Source of the DNA: Streptomyces rhizoryzae
Lineage (GTDB): Bacteria > Actinomycetota > Actinomycetes > Streptomycetales > Streptomycetaceae
Reading direction: 5' to 3'
Length of the DNA: 64,000 nucleotides
NCBI RefSeq assembly: GCF_023155275.1
Contig: NZ_JALMUV010000010.1
Coordinates: forward strand, 62,001-126,000
Shown: positions 30,897-39,311 of the stretch, piece by piece
Position numbering within the stretch: the stretch's first letter is position 1
Layout: every line of letters begins with the position of its first letter
Notes under the pieces: generated by a model
What the model saw: only the letters and a program-made list of their open reading frames with translations
What the model was told of the DNA's origin: nothing
Database searches by the model: none
Program-made: the position numbers and the translations under genes

Positions 30897-32216
30897 TCAG
30901 CCGCGCCAGGGGAGTTCGGCGGTGACGGCGGTCGGGCCGCCGGGCGGGGAGTCCACCACGAGTACGCCGTCGACGGAGCCCAGCCGCGCCGCGAGCCCGG
31001 CCAGCCCGCCGCCCTCGCCGGGGTCCGCGCCGCCGTGGCCGTCGTCCGCCACCAGCACCATGAGCTGCCCGCCGCTCCGCCACACGTCCACCGCGGCGCG
31101 CCGCGCGCCGCTGTGCCCGGCGACGTTGCGCAGCAGCTCGGAGACGGTGAAGTAGGCGATGCCCTCGATCGCCGCGGCGGGCCGCTCGGCCAGGTCCACC
31201 TGGACCGCGACCGGCACCGGGCAGCGCGCGGCCAGCGCGGACAGCGCCGGGCCCAGCCCGCGGTCGGTGAGGATCGCCGGGTGGATGCCGCGGGCCAGGT
31301 CGCGCAGCTCCTGGAGCGCGGTCTTCACCTCGCCGTGCGCCGCGTCCACCAGCCGGGCCGCCGCGTCCGGGTCCTCGGCCAGCTTCTCCTTCGCCAGGCC
31401 CAGGTCCAGGGCGAGCGCCGCCAGCCGGGCCTGGGCGCCGTCGTGCAGCTGCCGCTCGATCCGCCGCAGGTCCGCGGCGGCGGTGTCGGCCAGCACCCCG
31501 CGGTCCGACTCCAGCTCGCTGACCCGGGCCGCCAGCGGCGACGCCCCCAGCAGCCCGCGCACCAGCAGCCGGTCCACCTGCGTCAGCCCGCGGAACAGCC
31601 ACGGCCCGGCCAGCACCAGCAGCAGCCCGACCGCGCCGCTGATCCCCGCCGCCACCCCCGGGCTGACGTAGACCACGGTGCCGCCGCCACCCCACAGCTG
31701 GAGGCGCGGCAGCCCGGCGTACCCGGGGACGAGCCGGTACCAGAGCGGGAAGCTCAGCAGCGCCCACCCCACCGCCCACCACGTCACGGCGAGGACGAAC
31801 GCCCCCAGCGCCCACGGGAAGTGCACGAACGCGTAGAGCAGGTGGCGCCAGGACGCCCCGCTGCGGAGCAGCGCGACCGTCCACGCCATCGGGCCCGGCC
31901 GGGCCGGGCGCAGCGGCCGCGGCCCGGCCACCTCCAGCCCCAGCAGCGCCCGCGCCCGGGCCCGCTCCAGGGCGCCCAGTCCGCGGGCCCCGGCCAGCCC
32001 GGCGGCCAGCACCGGGATGCCCAGGAAGGTGATCAGCAGGCCGGCGCCCGTGCTCACCACCGCGACCGCGTAGGCGAACATCAGGCAGGCCACCGGCAGG
32101 CTCAGGCACAGGTGCAGGAACTCCCGCCAGGTGCGCCCGGAGAAGGGGGCGCGCAGGCCCGCGGGGACCCGGTGGCCGGGGGCCTGCGGTGGTGGGGCGC
32201 AGTACGCGGTGTCCAT
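30897..32216 (-). CDS. Sensor histidine kinase (NarL-partner type), copy 1
   Basis: A 439-residue membrane histidine kinase. An N-terminal sensor region with about six hydrophobic segments (residues 30–220) has no large extracytoplasmic domain. A HisKA_3 dimerisation domain follows, with the phospho-His in IERQLHDGAQARL, then a HATPase_c domain (LLRNVAGHSGARRA, DDGHGGADPGEGGGLAGLA). ATG 32216 starts MDTAYCAPPPQAPGH; the open frame continues far upstream only because of GC-rich codons. It is a close paralogue of the next kinase (32393–33637), with near-identical stretches around both catalytic domains. Confidence 0.92.
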   Translation of the reverse strand: MDTAYCAPPPQAPGHRVPAGLRAPFSGRTWREFLHLCLSLPVACLMFAYAVAVVSTGAGLLITFLGIPVLAAGLAGARGLGALERARARALLGLEVAGPRPLRPARPGPMAWTVALLRSGASWRHLLYAFVHFPWALGAFVLAVTWWAVGWALLSFPLWYRLVPGYAGLPRLQLWGGGGTVVYVSPGVAAGISGAVGLLLVLAGPWLFRGLTQVDRLLVRGLLGASPLAARVSELESDRGVLADTAAADLRRIERQLHDGAQARLAALALDLGLAKEKLAEDPDAAARLVDAAHGEVKTALQELRDLARGIHPAILTDRGLGPALSALAARCPVPVAVQVDLAERPAAAIEGIAYFTVSELLRNVAGHSGARRAAVDVWRSGGQLMVLVADDGHGGADPGEGGGLAGLAARLGSVDGVLVVDSPPGGPTAVTAELPWRG

Positions 32217-32392
32217 GTCTCGTCGTCCGTCCGTCGTGCCTCGGCGGCCGGGGCCGCGGCCGGCCCGTGCCGGCTTCGCTCCAGGGTCGGCGACCGCCGC
32301 CCGCCGGGCCATGCGGCTGCTCGCAGTCCCCGGCGGGGGTTTTCCCCACCCCGGGTGGGTGGGGCGGCCCCGCTGCCCCGTACGCGGCCCGC

Positions 32393-33637
32393 TCAGCGCC
32401 GTTCCGCCCGCCCGGCCCGCCGCCCCGTACGCGGCGCCGCGCCCGCGGCCGGCCGGGGGCGCCAGGGCACCTCCGCCGTCACCCGGGTCGGCCCGCCCGC
32501 CGGCGAGTCCAGGACGAACAGCCCGTCCACCGCGCCCAGCCGCTCCGCCAGTCCGGCCATCCCGCTGCCGCCGTCCAGCCGCGCCCCGCCCCGCCCGTCG
32601 TCGTGCACCTGGAACAGCAGCCGGTCCCGGGACCGCCACACCTCCACCGACGCCTGCCGCGCCCCGCTGTGCTTGGAGACGTTCTGGAGCAGCTCGGAGA
32701 CGGTGAAGTAGACGATGCCCTCGATCGCCGGGGCGGGCCGCTCGGCCAGGTCCACGGACGTGCTGACCGGCACCGTGCAGCGTCCGGCCAGCGAGGCCAG
32801 CGCCGGGCCCAGCCCGCGGTCGGTGAGGATCGCCGGGTGGATGCCGCGGGCCAGGTCGCGCAGCTCCTGGAGGGCCAGTTTCACCTCGCCGTGCGCCTCG
32901 TCCACCATCGCCGCCACGGTCGCGTCGGCCCGCCCCTCGGCCAGCTTCTCCTTCGCCAGCCCCAGCCCCATGGCGAGCGCCACCAGCCGCGCCTGGGCGC
33001 CGTCGTGCAGGTCCCGCTCGATCCGCCGCAGGTCGGCGGCGGCGGTGTCGGTGACCGCCATCCGGTCCGACTCCAGCTCGGCGATCCGCCGCTCCAGCTC
33101 GTCGGAGGGCGACAGCAGGCCGCGCACCATCGCCCGGTCGGCGTTGGACAGCCAGCGGGCCAGCCACGGCAGCACCGGCCAGGCCACGAGCAGGGAGACC
33201 AGGACGACCGCGAAGGTGAGGATGCCCCACGGCAGCCGGATGACGGTGAACAGCGCGTGGCGCCAGGCCACCGGGTCCGCCAGCCGCGACCGCAGCCATC
33301 CGGTCAGGCCCCGCTCCCGGGACCGCGGCCGGCTCGGCTCCGCCACCGCCACCCCGAGCCAGGCCCGCGCCCGGGTCCGCTCCAGCTTCCCGTAGAGCCG
33401 GCAGGCCGCCAGGCCGGTGGCCAGCAGCGGCAGCCCGATGACGGTGACGGACAGCGCCAGGCCGAGCACCAGCCACACCACCAGCACCGCGAACGCCAGG
33501 ACGTCCAGCGGGAGGTTGACCAGCAGATAGCCGATCTCGCGCCAGGTCCAGCGGCCGAGCGGCGCCCGGGGCGGCGGGAGCGGCACCTCCTCCGCGGCGG
33601 TCTCGTCGTCGGCGGCGGGGCGGGAACGTTCCGTCAT
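32393..33637 (-). CDS. Sensor histidine kinase (NarL-partner type), copy 2
   Basis: A 414-residue kinase with the same layout as its neighbour: an N-terminal membrane region (about 45–215), HisKA_3 (phospho-His in IERDLHDGAQARL) and HATPase_c (LLQNVSKHSGARQA, DDGRGGARLDGGSGMAGLA). The start at ATG 33637 (MTERSRPAADD) fits a normal N-terminus; the frame extends further upstream without support. Shared blocks such as LRDLARGIHPAILTDRGLGP show tandem duplication. It is divergent from the EccD-like gene, whose start is 173 bp away. Confidence 0.92.
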   Translation of the reverse strand: MTERSRPAADDETAAEEVPLPPPRAPLGRWTWREIGYLLVNLPLDVLAFAVLVVWLVLGLALSVTVIGLPLLATGLAACRLYGKLERTRARAWLGVAVAEPSRPRSRERGLTGWLRSRLADPVAWRHALFTVIRLPWGILTFAVVLVSLLVAWPVLPWLARWLSNADRAMVRGLLSPSDELERRIAELESDRMAVTDTAAADLRRIERDLHDGAQARLVALAMGLGLAKEKLAEGRADATVAAMVDEAHGEVKLALQELRDLARGIHPAILTDRGLGPALASLAGRCTVPVSTSVDLAERPAPAIEGIVYFTVSELLQNVSKHSGARQASVEVWRSRDRLLFQVHDDGRGGARLDGGSGMAGLAERLGAVDGLFVLDSPAGGPTRVTAEVPWRPRPAAGAAPRTGRRAGRAERR

Positions 33638-33773
33638 GCGCCCCAGCTTGCCGGGCCCGCCCGCCCCCGGGCCATGGGGGCCGTCGGGTGGCGGCCCGGG
33701 GGTATCCCCCACCTCCGCCGCCCGGCGGCCCGTCACCTCCCGCCGCGCGGGCCCGGATTGGCGCGGGACGCCG

Positions 33774-33804
33774 TGGACAGCCCGCGGCGGCGGGACCGTA
33801 TGGT
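33774..33804 (+). promoter_or_regulatory. Probable promoter of the EccD-like gene (leaderless)
   Basis: TGGACA (33774–33779) and TATGGT (33799–33804) are separated by 19 bp. The −10 ends six bases before GTG 33811, the spacing expected when transcription begins at the start codon. No ribosome binding site is present there, which also fits a leaderless mRNA. Confidence 0.55.
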
Positions 33805-33810
33805 GTTGCG

Positions 33811-34932
33811 GTGCAGAACGGCCGCGTGGACATGACGAGTGCGACGACGGGCGCCGGCACGGGAGCGGAAGCGCACGGCGGCGGCCGGCCGGCGGCCCCG
33901 GCGGACCCCGCCGGAACGGACCTCCCGGCGCCCGCCGGCGGCCGCTGGGACGACCGCGCCCGCACCCGGACCGCGCTGGTGGCCGCCGTGCTGCTGGCCG
34001 CCGTCACCGGGAGCTGCGCGCTCGCCTGGTACGGCAGCGGCGCCGCCCGCTGGCTGGCCGCCGCGGCGGCCCTGGCCGCGGCCGGCGGGGCGGTGCTCAC
34101 CGCGGCCCCGGGCCGGCGCGCCCCCGGTACCGCGCTGCTGCTCGCCGGCACCGCCCTCGGCCTCCTCGCCGCCTGGTACGCGGCGCCCGCCGGACCCGCC
34201 CGGCTCGCCGCCACCGGCCTGACCGCCGCGGCCGCGCTCGCCCTGCTCGGACTGCGGAACGGCCCGGTCCGCGGCGGGCCGGCCGGCGCCGCCGCGGCCG
34301 CCGTGGCCGTCGGCGCCTGGGAACTGCTGCTGCCGGCCGGCCCGGTCCGGGCCGGTGTGGCGCTGGGCTTCCTCTCCGTCCTGGCACTGGGCGCACTGCC
34401 CCGGCTGGCGCTGCGCACGGCCGGGCTGACCCGGCTCGACGACCGGCAGCCCGGCGGCAGTCCGGTCGGCCGCCAGCGGGTGGCCACCGCACTGGCCGCC
34501 GCCCACCGCGGGCTGGCCCCGGCCACCCTGGTGCCGGCCGCCTCGGCCGGTGCGGCCGGGGTGCTCGCGGCGGGCGGGCCCGGGCCGTGGCCGGTGCTCA
34601 CCGCCGTGCTGCTCGCCGTCGTCCTGCTCTCCCGGGCCCGCGCCTACCCGCTGGCCGTGGAGGTGGCCGCCCTGCTCGCCGCCGGCACCGCGGTGTGCGT
34701 ACGGCTCGTCGTGCGCTGCGCGGTGGACGGCGGCGCCCCGGCGCTCGCGCTCGCCGCGCTGTGCGTGCTGACCGCGCTGCCGGTCGCGGCGCTCGCGGTA
34801 CGGCTGCCCCAGCCGCGGCGGGAGCGGCTGGGACGCCGGCTGGACCTGGCCGAGTCGGTGTGCATGGTGGCGCTGATCCCGGCGGGCCTGGGCGCGTTCG
34901 GGCTCTACGGCCTGCTGCCGTTCGGGGCCTGA
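33811..34932 (+). CDS. EccD-like 11-helix membrane protein
   Basis: A 373-residue integral membrane protein. After a hydrophilic N-terminus of about 50 residues I count eleven hydrophobic segments, the topology of EccD, a type VII secretion membrane component. The loop after helix 6 (LGALPRLALRTAGLTRL) and the last helix (CMVALIPAGLGAFGLYGLL) resemble EccD. The N-terminal ubiquitin-like domain of true EccD is missing. A MinD/EspI-like ATPase gene lies just downstream. EccB, EccC, mycosin and WXG100 genes are absent from the window. GTG 33811 is chosen because of the leaderless promoter spacing; the frame is open further upstream. The role is inferred only from resemblance. Confidence 0.6.
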   Translation: MQNGRVDMTSATTGAGTGAEAHGGGRPAAPADPAGTDLPAPAGGRWDDRARTRTALVAAVLLAAVTGSCALAWYGSGAARWLAAAAALAAAGGAVLTAAPGRRAPGTALLLAGTALGLLAAWYAAPAGPARLAATGLTAAAALALLGLRNGPVRGGPAGAAAAAVAVGAWELLLPAGPVRAGVALGFLSVLALGALPRLALRTAGLTRLDDRQPGGSPVGRQRVATALAAAHRGLAPATLVPAASAGAAGVLAAGGPGPWPVLTAVLLAVVLLSRARAYPLAVEVAALLAAGTAVCVRLVVRCAVDGGAPALALAALCVLTALPVAALAVRLPQPRRERLGRRLDLAESVCMVALIPAGLGAFGLYGLLPFGA

Positions 34933-34939
34933 CGGCGGG

Positions 34940-35272
34940 ATGGGCGGAGGAAGGGGAGCGCCGGTGCCGGCGGAGACGAGGCGGACGAGCCGCATGACGC
35001 GGACGGCCCGCATGACGCGGACGGCCCGCACGGCGCGGGCGACGCGGGTGACGCGGACGTTCTGTGAAGACCCTGCGGCGCCGGAACGTTCCGGCCGTGC
35101 CCGGGAGTTGGGTTCCCGGGGCGACGGGAGCGGTACCGGTCCCGCCCGCCCCGGACGCGGCGACCACCGCGAAGGCCACGAGCGCCACGAGGGCGGGGCG
35201 GGCAACGAGGGCACGGTGGACGGCGTGGGCAATGAGGGCGACGCGGGCGCGGAAGGAGGTGCGGAACGGTGA
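34940..35272 (+). CDS. Possible small charged protein between the EccD-like and EspI-like genes
   Basis: A 110-codon frame starts 8 bases after the EccD-like gene and its TGA overlaps the next gene's GTG (GTGA), the usual coupling pattern here. The product would be very Arg/Thr-rich at first (repeated MTRTAR-like units, about residues 18–40) and Gly/Glu-rich later, with one Cys and no hydrophobic segment, so largely disordered. The repeats are encoded by tandem copies of an acgcggacggcccgc unit. No family is recognised. It could be a real linker protein or merely non-coding repeat DNA. Confidence 0.33.
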   Translation: MGGGRGAPVPAETRRTSRMTRTARMTRTARTARATRVTRTFCEDPAAPERSGRARELGSRGDGSGTGPARPGRGDHREGHERHEGGAGNEGTVDGVGNEGDAGAEGGAER

Positions 35273-36888
35273 CGACGGGACACGAGGAGCTGTCCGGGAC
35301 GGGTAACGGGCCCGTGCCGGTGCCGGTGCCGGTGCCGGTGCCGATGCCGGGGCAGGCGCCGATGGCGGCGACGGCACCGGTGGATCACCCGACGCCCGCG
35401 GCGGCCGCGGCCCCGGCCGCTCCGGCCGCCCCGGTGGCGCCGGCCGCCCCCGTGGCGCCGCCCGCCGCGTCCCCGTTCGACCCGCCACCGGGCCACCCGG
35501 GCCCGGCCCCGACGGCCCCTGCCCGCGCGGCGGCCCCTGCTCCGGGCGCGGCGGCCCCCGTGCCCCCGGCGCCCGGGGTGACTCCCGCGAGCGTGGTGAT
35601 CCCCGCGCCCGCGATGGCCCCCGGGCCCCCCGCGGCAGCCGCGGCCCCTCCGTCCCCACCCCTCCCTCCGGCCGCACCGCCCACCGCGACCCCGCTCACC
35701 CCGGTGGCCGCACCGGCACCCGCCCCCGTGCCCCCGGCGGCCCCGGCCCCTGCCCCGGCCCCCGGCCGTTACGGCTCCGGCGCGCTGCCGGTGCGGACGC
35801 CCGTTTCGGTGCCGCTGCTGCCGCCCGAGCTGGCCGACGGGCAGCCCCGGCCGCGCCGCGGCGACCCGCTGGCCCGGCGCGCGGGCCGCGCCCTGCGCAA
35901 GGTGTTCGCGTCCTCGCCCGCCGCCGAGACGGCCGCCCTCACCCGCGCCGCGCACGCCATCCAGCAGCCGGTCACCAGCGGCCGGCAGATCGCGGTGTCC
36001 AGCATCCGCGGCGGCGCGGGCAAGTCCACCGTCGCCGCGCTGCTGGCGCTGACCTACGCCCACTACCGCCCCGACCCGGTGCTCGCCGTCGAGGCCGACC
36101 CGGCGCTGGGCACCCTGCCGCACCGGCTCGGCGCCCGCGAGGTCCGCTGGTCGGGCAGCGACCTGGCGCAGATCCTCGACCCGTCGATGCTGATCACCGA
36201 CCTGACCGGCTACCTCCTGCCGTTCGCCGGCGGCGGCTGGCTGCTGCCCGGCAGCCAGGGCGCCATCGGGACCCGGCTCGACCTGGACACCTACCGCGTG
36301 GTCATGACCACGCTGCGCCGGCACTTCGCCGCCACCGTCGTGGACTGCGAGACGCTGCCCGCCGAGGTGGCGCGCACCGCGCTGGTCACCACCCAGGCCC
36401 GGGTCCTGGTCACCCCGGCCACCCCGGAGGGCGTGGCCGCCACCCGGTCCGTACTGGACTGGGTCGGCGGGCTGCACCCCGGGCTCCTGCCGACCACGGT
36501 CGTCGTCCTCACCCACCCCGCGCCGGACAGCGGCGTCGACGTCCGGCGGGCCGCCGCGCACCTGGGCGCCGGCGGCGCGGCCGTGCTGCCGCTGCCCTAC
36601 GACCGGCATCTGGCGGCCGGCGGCGCCATCCGGGCGGAGCTCCTGGGGGCCCGCACCCGGGAGGCCGCCGCCGGGATCGCGGCCGAGGCCATGGACCGCG
36701 CGGTCTCCCGCGACCCGTCCCGCCGCCGCCCCCCGCCCCAGGGCCCCGCCCCGGACCGGCCCCCGGCCCCGGCGCCCCACCCGTACCCGGCCCCGCCCGC
36801 CGCCCCTCCGGGCCCGTACGGCGGCCTGCCCGGCAGCGCGCCCGGCGGCCCGCACGGCGCCCCCCACGGCGGCACCCCCGCCCCCTGA
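35269..36888 (+). CDS. Proline-rich EspI/MinD-like ATPase
   Basis: A 539-residue protein with three parts: a Pro/Ala/Val-rich disordered region (about 1–180, including [11 protein letters not shown]), a MinD/ParA-type ATPase domain (about 240–480) and a second Pro-rich tail (about 485–539). The Walker A variant is SSIRGGAGKSTVAALL, with the signature Lys/Gly pattern of deviant Walker motifs; VDCETLP is a probable Walker B region. The layout matches EspI, the ATPase linked to mycobacterial ESX-1, and its EccD-like neighbour strengthens the link. GTG 35269 follows AAGGAGG. MinD-like partitioning ATPases are an alternative reading. Confidence 0.7.
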   Translation: MTTGHEELSGTGNGPVPVPVPVPVPMPGQAPMAATAPVDHPTPAAAAAPAAPAAPVAPAAPVAPPAASPFDPPPGHPGPAPTAPARAAAPAPGAAAPVPPAPGVTPASVVIPAPAMAPGPPAAAAAPPSPPLPPAAPPTATPLTPVAAPAPAPVPPAAPAPAPAPGRYGSGALPVRTPVSVPLLPPELADGQPRPRRGDPLARRAGRALRKVFASSPAAETAALTRAAHAIQQPVTSGRQIAVSSIRGGAGKSTVAALLALTYAHYRPDPVLAVEADPALGTLPHRLGAREVRWSGSDLAQILDPSMLITDLTGYLLPFAGGGWLLPGSQGAIGTRLDLDTYRVVMTTLRRHFAATVVDCETLPAEVARTALVTTQARVLVTPATPEGVAATRSVLDWVGGLHPGLLPTTVVVLTHPAPDSGVDVRRAAAHLGAGGAAVLPLPYDRHLAAGGAIRAELLGARTREAAAGIAAEAMDRAVSRDPSRRRPPPQGPAPDRPPAPAPHPYPAPPAAPPGPYGGLPGSAPGGPHGAPHGGTPAP

Positions 36889-37144
36889 TCCGCCCGCCGC
36901 GTGGCCCGCCACCACCGTCGTCCCGCCATGCGGACGCTTTCCGTCCGTTGGCTGAGACGGTTCGAGAGGCGGGCGGGCCGGCCGTCTACGCTGCCGGCCA
37001 CCCAGGACGGGCGAAGTGGGGACAACCCCGCCATCCGCGCACCACGCGGCTGCGGAGCGTGCCCGGGGCAGGGCCTAGACTCCCGTCCGTACAGATCGTG
37101 TAAAAGTCGTTTCAAGAAGCGCAGTCAGGGAGCGAGGGGCGGAC

Positions 37145-37546
37145 GTGCCGGACGCGACCGTACGCACCACCGCCGCCGCGGACTATTTCCAGGGCTATGC
37201 GGCCGTCGGGATCATCGCCGTGGTCGGGGTGCTGTTCGTCGCCGTGGCCTTCGGGGCCGGGCGGCTGCTGCGCCCTGTCGTGCCCACGCCCGAGAAGCTG
37301 CTGACGTACGAGTGCGGGGTCGACCCGGTCGGCGAGGGCTGGGCGCACACCCAGGTCCGCTACTACGTCTACGCCTTCCTCTACGTCGTCTTCGCCGTCG
37401 ACTCGATCTTCCTCTTCCCCTGGGCGACGGTCTTCGCCGCGCCCGGTTTCGGCGGTGTCACGCTGGTGGAGATGTTCATCTTCCTCGGCTTCCTCGCCGT
37501 CGGCCTGCTCTACGCGTACAGGAAGGGCGTCCTGGAATGGACGTGA
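37145..37546 (+). CDS. nuoA2: NADH-quinone oxidoreductase subunit A, second copy
   Basis: A 133-residue paralogue of NuoA with three hydrophobic segments and the conserved [15 protein letters not shown] loop, then [15 protein letters not shown]. It is about as divergent from NuoA1 as paralogues of different complexes are. GTG 37145 starts the second, ten-gene nuo cluster. The 256 bp upstream contain TAGACT (37076–37081), a possible −10, and no Rex-like site. Confidence 0.94.
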   Translation: MPDATVRTTAAADYFQGYAAVGIIAVVGVLFVAVAFGAGRLLRPVVPTPEKLLTYECGVDPVGEGWAHTQVRYYVYAFLYVVFAVDSIFLFPWATVFAAPGFGGVTLVEMFIFLGFLAVGLLYAYRKGVLEWT

Positions 37547-38166
37547 CCCCCGCCTCCGCCGCCCCCGTGCCCCTGCCGGAGCCGCGGCGCCTCGGCGCGC
37601 TGGCCCGGCTCGCGCCGGAACCGATGAAAGTGGTCCTGAACTGGGGCCGCCGCTACAGCCTCTGGGTCTTCAACTTCGGCCTGGCCTGCTGCGCCATCGA
37701 GTTCATCGCCGCGTCCATGGCCCGGCACGACTTCATCCGGCTCGGCGTGATCCCGTTCGCGCCCGGCCCCCGCCAGGCCGACCTGATGGTCGTCTCCGGC
37801 ACGGTGACCGACAAGATGGCCCCGGCCGTCAAGCGGCTCTACGAGCAGATGCCCGAGCCCAAGTACGTCATCTCCTTCGGCGCCTGCTCCAACTGCGGCG
37901 GCCCGTACTGGGACTCGTACTCCGTCACCAAGGGCGTCGACCAGGTCATCCCGGTGGACGTCTACGTCCCCGGCTGCCCGCCGCGCCCGGAGGCGCTGCT
38001 CCAGGGCATCCTCAAGCTCCAGGAGAAGATCGCCCGGGAGTCGCTCGGCGAGCGCTACGGCACCGCCGGACGGCCGTCCGCGGCCGCGCTCCGCAGCGGC
38101 CTGGTGACCCCGCCGCCCGCCCCGGCCGCGGACGCCACCGGGGCCACCGGAGAGGGACCCCGATGA
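37537..38166 (+). CDS. nuoB2: NADH-quinone oxidoreductase subunit B, second copy
   Basis: A 209-residue paralogue of NuoB. All four N2 cluster ligands are kept: the Cys pair in [11 protein letters not shown], the Cys in [11 protein letters not shown] and the Cys in VPGCPPRPE. This suggests an electron-carrying and not merely structural role. ATG 37537 has AGGAAGGG about 9 bases upstream; GTG 37543, which forms a GTGA overlap with nuoA2, is an alternative. The C-terminal 50 residues are variable. Confidence 0.94.
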   Translation: MDVTPASAAPVPLPEPRRLGALARLAPEPMKVVLNWGRRYSLWVFNFGLACCAIEFIAASMARHDFIRLGVIPFAPGPRQADLMVVSGTVTDKMAPAVKRLYEQMPEPKYVISFGACSNCGGPYWDSYSVTKGVDQVIPVDVYVPGCPPRPEALLQGILKLQEKIARESLGERYGTAGRPSAAALRSGLVTPPPAPAADATGATGEGPR

Positions 38167-39311
38167 GCGAGCAGCCCGACCGGACCGAGCAGCCCGACCA
38201 GCCCGCACAGCCGTCCCCGGAGCCGGCCGGCGAGCCGGCGCCGCAGCCCGTCGGCTGGCTGCCCGCGCCGGCCGCCGAGATCTTCGGCGCGGGCGCCGCG
38301 GCGGAGCTGGCGTACGGCCTGCTGACCGTCGACGTCCCGGCGGACGCCTGGACCGGCGCGCTGACCGCCGCCCGCGACGAGCTGGGCTGCACCTATTTCG
38401 ACTGGCTGAGCGCCGTCGACGAGCCCGGCACCGGCTTCCGGATCTGCGCCCACCTCGCCGACGTGAGCCGCCCCGGGGCGGTCCGCCGGCTGGTCGTGCG
38501 GACCACCGTGCCGCACGACGCGCCCGTGCTGCCCACCGCGGTGGGCGTGTTCGCGGGCGCCGGCTGGCACGAGCGGGAGACCCACGAGATGTTCGGCGTG
38601 GACTTCACCGGCCACCCGCACCTGGTGCCGCTGCTCCTGCCGGAGACCTTCGAGGGCCACCCGCTGCGCAAGGACTTCGTGCTCGCGGCCCGGGTCGCCA
38701 AGGCGTGGCCGGGGGCCAAGGAGCCGGGGGAGCCGGCCGCGGGCGCCGGGCCCAAGCGGCGCCAGATGCTGCCGCCGGGCGTGCCCGACCCCAACGAATG
38801 GGGGCCGCTCAAGGGACAGTTGCCGCCCGCCCCGGCCCGTCCGGCCCGCGGTGCGCGGGCGGCGGGGGCCGCGGGCGAGCGCCCGGCCCGGCGCACCCGC
38901 ACCGCGGGCGCGGGCTCGGCGAGCCAGCAGGCGGCCGCGGCCGGCACCCCGGCGGACGCCGCGGCCGGCGCCCCGCCCGCCCGTCCGGAGCGGCCCGCCC
39001 GGCGCACCCGCAGCGCGAGCGAGGGCTCGGCCAGCCAGCAGGCGGCCGCCGCGGAGCCCGCGGCACCGGCCACCGAGGCTCCGGCCACCGAGGCTCCGGC
39101 GCCCCGGGACGCCGCCGCGCCGCGCTCCTCCGACGCGCCCTGGCACCACGCCCGCCCGGCCTTCGGCGCCGAAGCGGAACGGGAGCCGGACCGCGCCCCC
39201 GAAGCGCAGCCGGACCGCGACCGCGCCCCCGAAGCGCAGCCGGACCGCGCCCCGGAACCCCCCGCACGGCCCGCCCGACGACCCGATGACGAAGGAGGCG
39301 ACACCCCATGA
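38163..39311 (+). CDS. nuoC2: NADH-quinone oxidoreductase subunit C, second copy, with long repeat tail
   Basis: A 382-residue protein whose residues of about 40–190 form the NuoC fold, shown by [20 protein letters not shown] and [13 protein letters not shown]. The remaining roughly 190 residues are an Ala/Pro/Arg/Glu-rich tail with internal duplications: ERPARRTR followed by [10 protein letters not shown] appears twice, and ATEAP and PEAQPDR units also repeat. Typical NuoC proteins end near the fold. It overlaps nuoB2 and nuoH2 by 4 bases each. No nuoD follows, unlike the first operon, where nuoC is directly followed by nuoD. Confidence 0.88.
   Translation: MSEQPDRTEQPDQPAQPSPEPAGEPAPQPVGWLPAPAAEIFGAGAAAELAYGLLTVDVPADAWTGALTAARDELGCTYFDWLSAVDEPGTGFRICAHLADVSRPGAVRRLVVRTTVPHDAPVLPTAVGVFAGAGWHERETHEMFGVDFTGHPHLVPLLLPETFEGHPLRKDFVLAARVAKAWPGAKEPGEPAAGAGPKRRQMLPPGVPDPNEWGPLKGQLPPAPARPARGARAAGAAGERPARRTRTAGAGSASQQAAAAGTPADAAAGAPPARPERPARRTRSASEGSASQQAAAAEPAAPATEAPATEAPAPRDAAAPRSSDAPWHHARPAFGAEAEREPDRAPEAQPDRDRAPEAQPDRAPEPPARPARRPDDEGGDTP
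38877..39056 (+). repeat. Tandem duplication within the nuoC2 tail
   Basis: Two in-frame copies of a segment encoding ERPARRTR...[10 protein letters not shown] start at 38877 and 38988, 111 bp apart. Further short repeats follow: two gccaccgaggctccg units near 39069–39098 and gaagcgcagccggaccgc units between about 39201 and 39248. They lengthen a disordered tail. Confidence 0.75.

Noticed and set aside
30897..34601. A single leftward open frame of over 1200 codons across the two kinase genes
   Set aside because: It contains real coding sequence only from 32216 down to 30897. The upstream part is out of frame with the second kinase and lacks protein-like sequence; it stays open because stop codons are rare in GC-rich DNA.
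33733..36915. Leftward open frame of over 1000 codons opposite the EccD-like and EspI-like genes
   Set aside because: Its composition is Gly/Arg-dominated with no domain, and the opposite strand has membrane helices and a Walker motif in normal codon phase.
36889..37144. Possible Rex site upstream of nuoA2
   Set aside because: No TTGTG-N8-CACAA-like sequence was found; the nearest segments (GTGTAAAAGTCGTTTC) do not fit.
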